Shown piece by piece: positions 48,121-60,341 of a DNA stretch of 64,000 bases. The DNA is from Diphasiastrum complanatum. Lineage: Eukaryota; Streptophyta; Lycopodiopsida; Lycopodiales; Lycopodiaceae. The notes beneath the pieces are model-generated. The model had not been told where the DNA came from. It was given only the letters and a program-made list of their open reading frames with translations, and did no database searches. Position 1 is the stretch's first letter. Each line of letters starts with the position of its first letter. The stretch is taken from the NCBI GenBank assembly GCA_029204225.1, contig CM055106.1, positions 3,661,147 through 3,725,146 of the forward strand. The letters are read 5' to 3'. Made by a program: the position numbers and the translations under genes.

Positions 48121-49869
48121 GTCTACGCAGAAGATGAAGAAAGAGATTTTAGGTTAGGGTATGACGGGTTTCTTTTGTTTGAGTTTTTGTTTTGATTTTT
48201 TTCGGCTTTTGAATGACTTTTGAATGTTTTTTTTTGCATGGGCTTCTTGAATGGGTTATGGAGTCTTGGGTTTTTTTTTTGGTTAAGGGTTTTTTCTTTT
48301 TAGATTTTTGAACGGGTTTTTTTTTTTTAAATGGGTTTATCGGCGTTTGAATGGGGTTTTTTGCATGGGCTTCTTGAATGGGTTATGGAATTTTTGAGCT
48401 TTTTTGCTTAGGGTTTTTTTTTTGGGGATTTGTGGTTTTTTTTTTTTTCTTGTTTGATGGTCTATTTGAATGGGCTTCGGGGCTTCTTTTTGAATGGTGT
48501 GTGGCTTGTGGCTCATAGGTTTCTTTTGGGTGTTGTGTATGGATTTGTGAGGCCTCTGGCAAAGGTTGTGGGGAGACACGTAGGTTTTTGGTTTTATTAT
48601 TTGCAAAACAAAGGAGCAGGAGGGTTGGACCAAAAAAAACGAAAAAAAAAAAAAAAAAAAGCCCTCTTTCTCCTAGATTTAAATTCTTATATTTCAGAAA
48701 GGCTTTTGGTGCTTATTAATTTTTTGGAAACCAAAAGGTTAAGCATGTGTTTCCTAGCACAAAACTGGGATGGGTGGCTTGTGTGTAACATAGTTTTGGT
48801 TTTTTATGTATTACGATAGTGCTCAAATAGAACTTCATGTGCCTTTTACCTTTTATATCTTTCAAAAATGTGAAGAATTGCCAAAAATTGGCAAATCTAG
48901 CTTGATCAATAACTATGTAGTATAATGTAAATTTTGTACATAAGTGGATTCCACACATGTGAGGCCAAGATGCCACGTGGAAACCCACTCCTAATGTAGG
49001 TTAGGTCAAGTCAAGAGAGTTGGTCATGTCTATTTGGTGGTCATCCCTACTTTATAGGATCGACACCTAAGTTTAAGGTGAAAATTTGACCAACTAGCTA
49101 CCTACCAAGCATAAGTCTAGGATCTAGGCTAGGGTTTCATTTTAGGGCAAGAAGGGTGAGTTAACTTCCTTATTACATGCTAGAAATCCACCTAATTTCA
49201 AGAAGGAAGTCGAATTTGCTATATATTCCAAGCTCCCATAGTGAGAAGATAGAAAATTTTTGGAGCTCATTGGCAATCTCAAGCTAGTTCACTATGTACA
49301 TTGAGTTTTTGTGATCCAAATGAAACCAAATCAATTTTTACTTGTTTCTCAGGTTGAAGGCCATACTACAGCCTGTATTACACACGTGTGGGCTCGTATT
49401 TCAATGTTGATCAAGTCTTTTGATTGTTAATGCTTGTTGTTTGTCAAACTACCAATCTAGATCAATATTTTTGTGTCTAGTTTCTTGATAGATTGTTAAG
49501 CAAGCATCCAATCACTCTTGTGGATCTTTTGTAGATCCATTTATGGTCCTAAAGTACAGTACTTTCACAAAAAATTCATAGTATATTTCGTATTAGTATG
49601 TTACAGTAGCCACATAACCTTACCTCAATGATAATTATAACCCTCAAGCCTAATGGTATGAAAAAAATATGATAACACTAGTGGATACATTAATGCGTAC
49701 ATCCACTTCTTTGTGTGTGAGGATTCCTTCCTTCTTTCTCATTTCTTCTCGATATGTCGACAAACAACGTCCGTCAAGATTGAATGAAGCAGAGATAACT
49801 ATCCTACTAATGTCCCTTCCCCACTTGAGGTTATCTTACATTAGATACATTCATCTTAATGAAATGTAA
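48121..49869. other. T-rich segment and unassigned DNA
   Basis: 48180-48470 is a T-rich (+ strand) run containing a repeated phrase (GCATGGGCTTCTTGAATGGG at 48237 and 48363). 48643-48660 is an A run. From 48661 on I see no gene. CACACATGTG (48952) and CACACGTGTG (49381) resemble motifs in the neighbouring LTRs. Confidence 0.45.
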
Positions 49870-50060
49870 AGCCATTCTAGCTCTCTTCTTAAATTTTGGT
49901 ATTTCAAGTTAAGCTTGAGGCTCCTCCTCAATACCAAGTACTATATCCATTACATCTTGGAGTATAAGAATAGACTCCATCTTGACCTTCCAGATTGAAT
50001 GATTGGAGGTACTTAGTCTTTCACTTGCTTCTAAGAGATATCCTCCTACTGAAGCCATTA
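49870..50060 (-). pseudogene. start of a copia C-family gag
   Basis: The minus strand reads MASVGGYLLEASERLSTSN, IWKVKMESILILQDVMDI, almost the same as the gag start at 59055. It breaks off at about 49870. Confidence 0.8.
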
Positions 50061-50622
50061 TTGTGAAGACTACTTGTAAATGGACAACAATATGTTTGAA
50101 CTTGTTCTTGATATACTAAATGTTGCTACACTTCTCACTATAGGAATTTTCAAAAGGTGTACTACCAAATCCTATGTGAAATCTTGCAACTGAATTTGAG
50201 ATAGGTCTCAAATATTCCACCAATACAAAGCAAACTAGATCAACCTCTCAACTTGAATTGGAGTATAGAAAAATTTTGGTTCTTTCTTCTTTGACACGTG
50301 TGAACTGTTCAAAGACAACGCAATTGATTTAGAAAATAATCAAATTGATTGAAGCAATGTAATAACTACCTCACTAGCTTTCCATCAAGCTATAACATCA
50401 AATTCTTTGGACCTATCATAAAGGAAATAAAGAGGTCTAAAATATTTTGATTTTCACACGTGCGAAATTCTAAAATTCCATACAATTCCGATTTTGGTTT
50501 GAAAAACTTGACTCAAACACTTTTCTAGAAAAGGTAGAGAAAAGTGAAAAACAACTTCCTTGCTTGAATAGCACTCAAAATTTCTTACACTGGCAATGAT
50601 TATAGCATACAAAGCTTAATTT
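50061..50622 (-). other. copia leader
   Basis: The leader between gag and the primer-binding site is homologous to 58690-59054. It contains GACACGTGTG (50293) and CACACGTGCG (50455). Confidence 0.7.
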
Positions 50623-50635
50623 GGCTCTGATACCA
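50623..50635 (-). other. primer-binding site
   Basis: GGCTCTGATACCA (+), the complement of the tRNA-Met site TGGTATCAGAGCC, lies next to the LTR end TGATGAAATC. Confidence 0.9.
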
Positions 50636-51422
50636 TGATGAAATCTAGAAGTTTCACACGTGTGGAATGCCAATTCCAATTGTGAATGATCTTTATTAAC
50701 CTTTGTGTTCAGCACATAACCTGATTCTAGATTGAGTATCAAGATCTAGTTCAAGAATATATGACTAAACCACAATCTAGCATGCTAGTAATCAAAGAAT
50801 AGTTACTTTCATAAAGAATGATGAAAGTACAAATAAATTAATTCATTAGCATAGCCTCCTCCACGAGTTAGAGAGAGAGTACAAAATTCAAGCATAAAAG
50901 GTTAAAAATCCAAATTCACAAGAATTAACTTCGATGCTTGGTTCATCATCAAAAATTTTGAGAGAACTCTCATACATTTATGGTGGATGGAATAGCTCGA
51001 GGTAGAGCTAGCATTCATCTACTTTGTTCGACATCTAAAAGTGCAAACTAACAAACCAGTGACATATGTCACTTTACATGCATATCTATCTACCTACTTT
51101 TACCATGTGGCAATTTCTAAACTAGAATTGTCCAAATCACTATGCATGTGTCCATTACACTTTGTGCATGCTTTGCATGTCACTTTGGAACACTTACAAC
51201 CTTTGCATGTGATATGACTCATGTTTCTACAAGCCTATAATTGACATTTCTATGCCAAACTTCTATATGCATGTTGTACTTGACCAACTAGATCTCATAT
51301 AACCATGTAGCTCAAGTTTCCTCTAGGCCAAATTTGGTATTTTCAATATGGAACATTACATACATGTAGAAAAAACTTTATCATAGCCAAAAGTCAAGAT
51401 AGATGATCTTCCATTTTCAAGA
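50636..51422 (-). repeat. 5' LTR of a copia C-like element, about 787 bp
   Basis: Inner end at the primer-binding site; outer end near TCTTGAAAATGG (51422), homologous to TGTTGAAAAATAG at 63354. It is clearly related to, but more diverged from, the LTRs at 14103 and 63354. CACACGTGTG at 50655. Confidence 0.8.
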
Positions 51423-51439
51423 CCTGTCTCTATCTATCT

Positions 51440-51723
51440 GCAGTCCCACACATATCTTCGCTTCTCCAAGATCTAAAATGTCAAACTCATCAGATATCTG
51501 AGTTTTTATTTCACTGGATCAATTTTAGACAATTCTTTATCATTAGAGAATCATCAACAAATAGTGTCATGAATACAAAACCAAAAGGTGTATCACACGT
51601 GTGGAAGACTTCATGAAATAAACCAAGTCCCAACAAGCTCTTCTCCTCGGGTAGAGAGAAAATACCACTTTTGGGCTCATCTAGAAAGAGAAGGCAATAC
51701 AAGCAAAATTGGCAAATCTCCAA
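51440..51723 (-). pseudogene. possible copia RT scrap
   Basis: The minus frame reads PFGFVFMTLFVDDSLMIKN, resembling the RT catalytic box with FVDD for YVDD, and stops soon afterwards; the next frame continues ILEKRRY. Upstream residues match nothing I know. Assigned by the single motif only. Confidence 0.4.
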
Positions 51724-52736
51724 ATTGACTCAAAAACTCATAGATCTCTCATACATTAATGAAGGGAATGAAAGTACATATAGAAACTTGTGGAGATCCA
51801 AGCTTAATTCCTACTGGACCCCTTAAACATAGTCTCTCTAATCCTATTGGATGTGTGATGCAACATCCCTCACTTTTGATTGGACCCTTCCAACACATCT
51901 CTCTCTTAAGATTGGACCCTTTGACTTTTGCCACCACATAGGGTGCATCACTCATCAAATCTAAACTTGACATGTGTAAGCAACCTAAATAGCTCGAGTT
52001 ACATCACAACTCAATTTTGGCCTAATCATGACAAAACATGTGTACTTGACCATTTGACCTCTAAAGCCAAAATTGGCCCTATCTAGTGACACCAAGACAC
52101 TTGACTAGCAATCTTTATGATACCCCTAAAGACAACATTATAAACTATTTCTAGCTATTTTACACATGTGGGAACATGCTTCACAAATATGAAATGTACT
52201 CACAAACATAAAATCATAAAATAACCAAGAGAGATTTTTGACAATACATTGATCAAAACTTTTGATTGATTTTATAGGGACATAATTTCTAGAGCAAAAA
52301 AAGTGACCAGACAACTCTACCCAGTGCATTGGCAAATTCAAACCATAATCGGTAAAGAGCGTGGATGTCTTCTAATGCTGGCGCTAAACATTCAGAATGG
52401 AGGGCAAATAAAATTTGCATTAGCAAGCATTGGTTGTCTCAATCAGCACACATCTCTGAAAATGACTGCAATCGAAACAATTCAATTATGTTATTTGTAG
52501 AGGGAGTTGCCTCATTGTAAATAAATAATTTATCTACAATGGGTATTGTGTCATTTTGTCTTTTCGCACATTGATGAATAAATTAAAAAAAAATTGAATT
52601 TTTTTTTTAAGAGTATATATAATTGTGAAATTAGTTCATTTTTACCTTACAAGTTTGTGCGTTCTATTTGCATATTGTTTTCACATCCCTTGATTTGTGT
52701 TCTAGGTCAATACCCACCTTCATTGCTAGTGTAATT
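51724..52736. other. no gene recognised
   Basis: A short + frame at 52303-52500 (65 codons, no motif). CACACGTGTG lies at 51594 just upstream and TACACATGTG at 52161. Otherwise AT-rich. Confidence 0.4.
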
Positions 52737-53192
52737 TAGATTCACTCATTTCTACCAATGGATTGCACTACCAAATGAGAAATGCAAAGCGTTATTGGTT
52801 TATCAACCATTTTCAAATGAAATTGATTCTGTCTTTTGTCAATTTACAACAAGAAAAGACATATTAGCGACGGCTAGAGCAAATCTAGATGCACTATCAT
52901 TTGCAATGGATTATATGAATAAAAGACTTTATCCATATGCAATTAGACTTTTCGATTTAGATACTTCATGGATCTGTATGATCTGTTTCTTTACATTTAT
53001 AAAGTGGACAGAGCTTTTGCTGCAAGACTAGGTCATTTTGTGTCGCATTTGGGAAGAGATCATTATAGGATATTCACCAAAGAGGAGATGCATAATCTCA
53101 ATTTGGAGAATATAGGTAGAAAATTGATATATGTTCCATCTCTAAGTACTCATTTGATATTTGAAGTCAAACTAAGGATAATTATTTTCTAG
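52737..53192 (+). pseudogene. unrecognised coding remnant with one frameshift
   Basis: A + frame without ATG (FYQWIALPNEKCKALL) runs into 52795-52965 (FSNEIDSVFCQFTTRKDIL, ANLDALSFAMDYMNKRLYPY, RLFDLDTSWI). After a frame change near 52965 it continues as DLYDLFLYIYKVDRAFAARL, HFVSHLGRDHYRIFTKEEM, about 145 residues in all. The composition looks like real protein. I cannot place the family; an old retroelement or virus-derived gene are both possible. Confidence 0.4.
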
Positions 53193-53273
53193 GTAAGGAT
53201 TGGAAGTAAAAAAAATAGTTTCTAATTTTCTTTCGTATTCTGAGGACATATCCTATTCAAGGGGGGAAGAATG

Positions 53274-53753
53274 TTATGTCCACATCTTGTAAACAGGATT
53301 CAACTTAATCCTAATCCTAAATACCCGGTACTCTAGTACTCGAGATTATGATTATGATTATGTCTCGTTATTCCAAACCAAGCCAAAAATGTAATTGATA
53401 ACCTTGTGAGGAGCGAGTCACACATCTGATTGGATGTGGAGCTATTGCATGTGGAGCTTTGCACATGCCCATGCAAGCCTAGAATATTTCACACATGTTT
53501 TTTATTACTATTGCATGTGCACAGGTAAAGCAGAGGCTATATCCTCTTGCAAGAACTCGCCCTACTCCCATTCTAGTTTGTGTTTTCATTGCCATAATTC
53601 TCTCTCTACACCTGAATCCTATTCTATGACATGGGAGTGATGCTATGGGCGATTGATCAGTAGATTCTGCATAGTTGGGTGGTTTGGCTCCACTATTATT
53701 CCCTTAGGTGTGTCTTGTAAGTAGGATCGTGGAGGTGGTTCTCCTTACAATAT
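53274..53753 (+). repeat. possible LTR start after a purine tract
   Basis: AAGGGGGGAAGAA (about 53259-53272) followed by TGTTATGTCC has the form of a polypurine tract and LTR 5' end as seen in gypsy elements. No second LTR or matching end was found, so this rests on the tract alone. The right limit is arbitrary. Confidence 0.3.
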
Positions 53754-53754
53754 C

Positions 53755-54126
53755 TCACATTAAGTTGGTGTAGCCTTTGAGTAAAAAAAGTGTGTGTAAC
53801 TTCAGGGCCATATCTTGATATTGTAGATTGAGGGACAATGTATAAGTGAGTGGAGCTACTATGCTATTAACAAGATAGTTGGCCCATGACTCCAGGGGTG
53901 CAATCTCTAAGATCGAAATGAATGTGTTTGAAGCTTCCTCATGACCTAGATCTTGGAGCAAGATGAAGGCCCCCCCCCAAAGGTCAAGAACAATACTATT
54001 TGAGTTGTAAGTCATTGCACCTACCTTTAAATTGCAAATTTCATTGATGTAAAAAGAAACACCCATAATTCTTTCCAATACCTTGTTGAGAATATCACTT
54101 TCTACTTTGAGTTCAAGTAATAGCAA
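53755..54126 (-). CDS. unrecognised 123-codon open frame
   Basis: Minus strand, ATG to stop. Leu/Ile-rich, helical-looking (ILNKVLERIMGVSFYINEI, then GHEEASNTFISILEIAPLE). No family recognised. It contains a C run at 53970. It may be a chance frame or a remnant. Confidence 0.25.
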   Translation of the reverse strand: MLLLELKVESDILNKVLERIMGVSFYINEICNLKVGAMTYNSNSIVLDLWGGAFILLQDLGHEEASNTFISILEIAPLESWANYLVNSIVAPLTYTLSLNLQYQDMALKLHTLFLLKGYTNLM

Positions 54127-56829
54127 AATAGAAAATCATACACAGTTGGCCAAATGTCAATCATTACTAGTTTTGACTGCTTGATTCACTAAGCCTTCAA
54201 TAATTTTGGACTTTATATTAACATATTGATTTTTGTTTCTAAGAATATTGTCAATCCAGCTATTAGCACAAAATCCAAATATTTTCTTATACTAATGTCA
54301 TCTTTCAAATGTTGATGTGCAACTAATGCCTATCTACACAAACTAAGAAAATGATAAAAACTAAATATAATTAATAATATTTATAACTTAAGAAAAAGAA
54401 ATTGAATCAAATTATAAAATTGTATATACAAAGAAACTTAAAAAAATCCCAAATCATTCTCTTTTGATATCTTCCTTTTGATGGAAGATCATCAATTTCC
54501 TTTATGCTTTTTTCTTCTCAATCATTGATCTTTTCTCAAAGTCAATACACTCACACATCAATTACAATCACATTGACAAACATTTAAATATGAAAATATT
54601 TTTTTTAAGATTCAAAGTCGACAATCATTATATTGTGAGCTTTCATTGAAGTAACTTCTATCAATCCACAAAGGCCTACAATTAAGACTCTGTGACTTCA
54701 ACCAAACTCTCCATCAAGCTCCCATTTAGTATACACAACTCCACTATTTACTTTTTAACCTCAAAGCTTACCTCATCTCATCATACTTGACATCTGATTA
54801 ATAAGCTATTGCTGGTGAGGCTAACATAAGCCTACACTAAGAACAAAAAAAAACCTTTAATGATGAAAATTGGATGTATCTATTTTTAGAACTAGTAAGT
54901 ATGTCATATAATTATTAAGCTAGCTTTTAAAATTTTGGATGTATCTATTTTTAGAGCTATTAAGTATGTCAAATAGTTACTATTGAGGCCTAGTTTGATA
55001 TCCCATATGCGATAGTTGGAACAACTCCCTTAGTTTTAACACTTTTAATTAATATAGTATGCTAGCTTAGCACTACTCAACCTTTTTGGAGTGGGGCATG
55101 CCACCTACATTTTGTGTATAATGGACTAGTTCTATGTTGGTTTGCCCAAAAAAAAGATCATTTTATATGGATTATTTGATTATATCTGATGAAATGTTAT
55201 AGGTAAATCTAGATAAATGCATGGATAATCGAAAAAATATTTTAGTCAAAGTGATCACTATTTTTAGAAATAAAAGCTCAAAAGAAACCAAGTTAATGGA
55301 TGCAGCTCAAAAGAGGTCATGTGTTGACATTCCTTTGATCACTTTGATTTGAGAAATTAATGGATTTATATTTGACTACAAGAAGATGAATTAATACAAT
55401 CAATCATTTGTGAATTATAATCAGATATATCATTTTAGATTAGCTTATTATAGACAATCTTTGAAATGTAATGACTAAAGTTGCTAGTTGTGTATAGAAA
55501 ATGGCAATATTTGCAGAGTGACAGACATTCATCTAAAAATGACATAAACATAGATTGAAAGACCAATTGAATGACATTAGTTTTGTATTGTAATATTTAA
55601 GTAATTAGGATAATTAATTTCATAGTTTCACCACCTTAAAGGTCACATCAAATTTCATTTTCATTTTCATTTTCAAGTACAAAGTTTTCACAAAGAAATA
55701 AAAAAATCAAAAAATAAAAACAAGGAGTGCTTTCAAATTATCATCTAACCATCAACAATGGTCTTAGATTCATACTAACAACAAGTTTTACAATGAATAT
55801 ATCTTGTACTTTGGCTTGTTCTCTACCAACAAATATCAATTATATAAAATTTGAAAAACAACCATAAAGTATATTTTGCTATAACAAAGAAAACATCTCA
55901 AGCATAGACAATTCAAGTATCATAGCATTTTATTATTATTTTGCATTACCATACCATGTTTTAAAAAAGACAAACATTGCCAATAACTTTGTTTTCCCAT
56001 AGACATATTACCATTATATGAGTTCTATAGAGTCATTTTCATACTCATAGCATATGTACCTTTTGTAGTATCAATTCAATACAATACTTTTTAAATTTTG
56101 TGAGAAAAGGTTTTCTATCCATTTTGACTGACATCAACATACATCATTATAGTAGGGCTAGAAAGTAAAAAATCTAAGCATGATTGTAATCTAAATAAAG
56201 TATCATGTACAAAAAATTCATAACATTCAACTAAAATGTTATTGCAAATATGATCATTCAAGACGACATCACCTTGACATGTTTTCTTTTTCAATGACGA
56301 CAAGTTTAGCTTTAATAAATATAAATATATATCAAACCTTCTTTTACCGAATGTTTTGTATAATAAATGAGTCTATCTAAATAATCACACTTGATTAATT
56401 CTTCAAGCATCATGTACTAGGTATTTAAGATCATATTTGCACATATATTTAGAATGAAATATGTAATTGACACATTGAATTTGCTGAATGTTGATTTTGT
56501 TATACTTGACTCTAACTACGCTAGTCACTTTGCCAAATGCCATGCACATAGAGTGCATTTCATGTTTGGACTTTTGACGAGCTTCAATGAGATAGCAAAG
56601 TATAATTGAATATAAAATAGACAATGTATGAATCAAACTCAAACCTCTTATCGATCCCTAGATCCAATCCAACAACATCAATATGCAAGAGCAAGTCAAA
56701 GGCAAGTCCATCAAATTTTCAAAAATGAGTATTTTTTGCTTACTTTCAACACTAGAGTTGCTTTTAACACACTTTTGTGTGTGTGCGCACAAAAGTGCAC
56801 ATAAAACCCTTGGTCACGGATCATATTCA
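54127..56829. other. AT-rich DNA, no gene recognised
   Basis: No open frame above 80 codons and no element ends. A 65-bp tandem duplication is visible at about 54871-54990 (TGGATGTATCTATTTTTAGA twice). Confidence 0.5.
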
Positions 56830-57785
56830 CTTTGAGTGAATCCAATAGAAACTAAGAAATCATGAAGTCTTGAATTCCAAGAAATTTGATGCTTGCTTCA
56901 AACCATATAGGCTCCTTTGAAGATGACATAGCCTTGGGGCTACTCCATGAAGATGTCTTCTTCCAAATAACCATTTAAGAATGCATTAGAAACATCCATT
57001 TGAAAGATCATCCAACCAAAATGTGAAGCAGGTGCAAGAAGTAATCTTATTGTGACAATCATGGCCATGGGTGCAAAAGTTTCTTTAAAATCTATGCCCT
57101 TTGCTTGAGCATATTATTTGGCAACTAACCTTGCCTTGTGTTTGCTTACACTTCCATCCATATTGAGTTTTAGCCTAAAAACCCATTTACATCCAATCAC
57201 ATTCTTAAGAGGTCTATCAACAAGGATCCATGTGCCATTCTCCATCAAAGCATTATATTCATCTATCATAGCTTGAAACCATTCCTTTAAACTCAATGCG
57301 TCTTCTACACATGAAGGTTTTTCAAAACATCAAATGAGTGCAAAGGATGAAGATGGATTACCCTTGTCTTTCTTCCCCTTGTCTTGGTATGTGAGCCTCA
57401 ATGGCTCCATTCTTACCCTTGATGATCTTCTTGGAGTGATTGGTTCACTTGGCTCTAGCTCCTCCTCGAGATTTAAGTCATCTTGATCCTCGGCCACCTC
57501 CCTCTTGATAGGTGATTTGATTGAGCCATCAACAAGTTTATGCATATTATCCTCATCAAAAATGATATCTCTAGAAGCCACAAACTTGTTGGAAGATGGA
57601 ATGTATACCTTATGTCCCTTGCTTGCTTTGCCATACAAGAGCATAATACCTTTGACTGATGATGGATCTTCCTTGGTCCTTTTCTCCAAAGGTGTATGCA
57701 CATAGCAAATGCATCCAAACACCTTTAAGTCCTTGAGATTTGGCTTCCTCCCATACAAGACTTCAAAGGGTGTTTTTCCTTTAAG
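56830..57785 (-). pseudogene. copia H: integrase end and RT start, broken
   Basis: Minus strand. 57330-57758: LKVFGCICYVHTPLEKRTKED, SRDIIFDEDNMHKL, ITPRRSSRVRMEPLRLTYQ. 57114-57296: WFQAMIDEYNALMENGTWIL, CKWVFRLKLNMDGSVSKHK. 56830-57113: FAPMAMIVTIRLLLAPASH, MDVSNAFLNGYLEEDIFME, then a stop, and LHDFLVSIGFTQSEYDP. It is closest to copia G in this window. Both ends are truncated; the right end joins the inverted D segment at 57790. Confidence 0.85.
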
Positions 57786-57789
57786 ATTA

Positions 57790-58245
57790 CTTTGCTTGTC
57801 TCCTTGATTTCTCTTCTTCTTGTAGCACTCACTTGCAAAGTGTCCTTTGATGCCACAATATAAGCATTTGAGCTTTCATCTATCTTTCTTTTTGCCATTT
57901 GAAAAAGCCTCCCCTTGATCTTGTCCTTTAGACCACTTACTTTTGCCTTTGCCCTTGAATTTGGCTTGGATGGTATTTCAGGTTATTAAGGATTCATTCA
58001 CAACTATCAATGATTTGGAGAAGATATCAATGCTAGAGCATGCTAGATTAAATTCTACACCAAAATCGAGATTCTTGCATATGTAGATTAGATGTTTCGT
58101 AGATCAAAACTCTATTTAGGATTATATTCTTGATCAATTCTGATTTCCAAACATACTTATTGAAATGGCCAATTTTTAGAGCATTGGAAAAGCTTAAGTG
58201 GTGGCTACAAAATTGCATATCAAGATTTAGGCAATTGCATGTAGA
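57790..58245 (-). pseudogene. inverted copy of the copia D gag-end junction
   Basis: Minus strand. It matches 33346-33795 in reverse. 57790-57970 encodes SKWSKGQDQGEAFSNGKKKDR, the same TGA stop, and the zinc knuckle CLYCGIKGHFASEC. The rest is the non-coding junction. The shared stop shows that both copies come from one already broken ancestor. Confidence 0.85.
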
Positions 58246-58281
58246 TTTTGAAATAATCAATTTTTTGTGATTATTTCAAAA
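58246..58281. repeat. perfect 14-bp inverted repeat at a breakpoint
   Basis: Arms TTTTGAAATAATCA and TGATTATTTCAAAA around an 8-base loop. The homology with the 33-kb locus ends inside its left arm. Confidence 0.85.
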
Positions 58282-59054
58282 CCCTAATGTTGATTGGATT
58301 TATATTGTGAGATTACTAAACTTAATTTGAGTGTGTTGCAATCTTAGGAGGTGGCAAGGGTCATTAGATTGAGGATAGATCATAGGTTGATCAAGATTTC
58401 ACTATTCTATGTGTTGATTTGCTTGGTATAAGTGCTAGAAGAGAATTGAGAAGTTTCATATCTTTGTGATTTCATTTTGAAAACATTTGTTGTTGCTCAA
58501 AGGAGTGCTTTGTGCATTGAAATAGGTTGAAATAGAGGATTGGGTCATTGCTACAGGGCTACATCAAGTGGAGTCATGTTGGAAGCCAATGATAGGCTTA
58601 TCTCAAGCTATTCATTGTGGAAAGTGAGGATGGAAACACTTCTAGAGATGAATGACACATGATAAAGATGAATGTTACCAATGAGCTTCTATTTTTTGAT
58701 TTGATTCAATTTAGCTTGATTCACAATCCAGTGTTTTGAGTAATCAACACAAGAAACTGGAGACCAAGACATAGTTTGGAGTTATTGAACACTTTTGAGC
58801 CTTTGTAGCATCTAAAACATGCCAAAAGTAGAATCAAAACTTGTCTATACTCCTCAATTCATTTTGAGAGATTGATCTAGATCATCTTGTTTTGTGGAAT
58901 ATTTGAGATCTATCTCAAATACAGTTGCAAGTTTTCCACATAGGATTGATAGCACAACCTCGAGAACTCCTATAGTGAAAGAGAATAGTAACATCTAATA
59001 TGTTTGGAACAAGCAAAAACATATAATTTTCCAATAACAAGAAGTCTTTACAAT
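58282..59054 (+). other. copia leader with a scrap of a second gag
   Basis: 58576-58690 reads MLEANDRLISS, SLWKVRMETLLEMND, then a break and IKMNVTNELL-like: the start of another copia gag with an internal deletion. 58690-59054 matches the leader at 50061-50622. No LTR or primer-binding site is present on this side, so the C element below lacks its 5' end. Confidence 0.65.
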
Positions 59055-60341
59055 ATGGCACCTGTAGGAGGATATCTCTTAGAACCAAGTGAAAGACTAA
59101 GTACCTCCAGTTATCCAATATGGAAGGTTAGGATGGAGTATGTTCTTATACTCCAGGATGTTATGGACATAGTGCCTGGTATTGAGGAGGATCCTCAAGC
59201 ATAAATTGAAATACCAATGTATAGGAAGAGAGCTAGAATGGCTCTACACTTCATTAAAATGAATGTCTCTAATGAGATTCTAAGAGAAATAGGATCTTGT
59301 ACCACTACTAAAGAAGCTTGGGATGCACTTAAGTCAATCTATGAAGCTAAGAACACTTCTAGAATACTCACTCTTAGAAATAAGATGTTTCAAAATTTTC
59401 AAAGATGTGAGGAGAGTGCATCAAATTATGTTCTAAGAGTAAAAGATCTTCATAAGAAGCTTGCTTATGTTGGTGTCACAATCAATCAAGATGAGCTAGT
59501 ACAAGTCATTCTTAATAGCTTAAAAGAAGACTAAGATAATCATGTTCAATCCTTTTCCATAAAGGAGGAGTTGCCCAATTTGGAGACTTTTCAAGGAATT
59601 TGCATCTATAAAGAAGCAAGGCAAAATTACAAGCTTTCAAGGATGAACAAACTCGAGCATATTGGGAAAGACAAAGCTCTCTTTGTCAAGGACAGGTATA
59701 AAGGGAGGAGCAAGAACCGGTTTTCTCAAGCTTTCAACAAAGACAAAGCCAAGGACAAAGACAAAGATGGAGAAGAGGATGACTCAACTCATCCTTCTAC
59801 TTCCAAGGCCAAGAAGAAAAAAGTCAAGTGTTTCTTTTGTGGCAAGAAGGGGCACTATGCCTCTAATTGCTTCAAAAAGAAAAATCAACTCAAACAAGCA
59901 AATCTCTCTAATGAGAAAGAAGAAGACTTTATTGCAAGTGATGAAGAAGTATCCCTCATGGTGTCAAGCTTTTCTTCAACACCCTTCAAGAAAAATGGAG
60001 CATGGTACATCGATAGTGGTGCCTCATCACATATGTGTTGTTCAAAAGAGTCTTTTGACTCTATTGTACCTTATAAAGGACTTAAAAGATCTATTTATAC
60101 AGCAAATGATCATGAATTCTCTATTGAAGCAATTGGCAACATTCCATTAAAACTTGCTTCTTCTAAAGTTCTATCACTTTCCAATGTTCTTTTTGTTCGT
60201 AAGCTTACAAAGAACTTGATAAGTGTTGGAAAGTTGCTTGATTGTGGTTGTGATGTAAAATTGAATTCCAATACTTGCTTTATCAAGAAAGGTGATGAGA
60301 TCCTAGCTAATGATCTAGATATGGTGGCATCTCCAAGTTAA
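59055..60341 (+). pseudogene. copia C gag and protease, broken
   Basis: Plus strand, ATG at 59055 (MAPVGGYLLEPSERL). The frame holds to about 60310 with only two in-frame stops (59202-59204 and 59532-59534). UBN2-type gag (AWDALKSIYEAKNTSRIL), Lys/Asp-rich linker, zinc knuckle CFFCGKKGHYASNC (~59830), protease WYIDSGASSHM (~60003) and ITKNLISVGKLL-type end. A one-base deletion near 60310, seen by comparison with 32350, shifts the frame. Confidence 0.9.
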
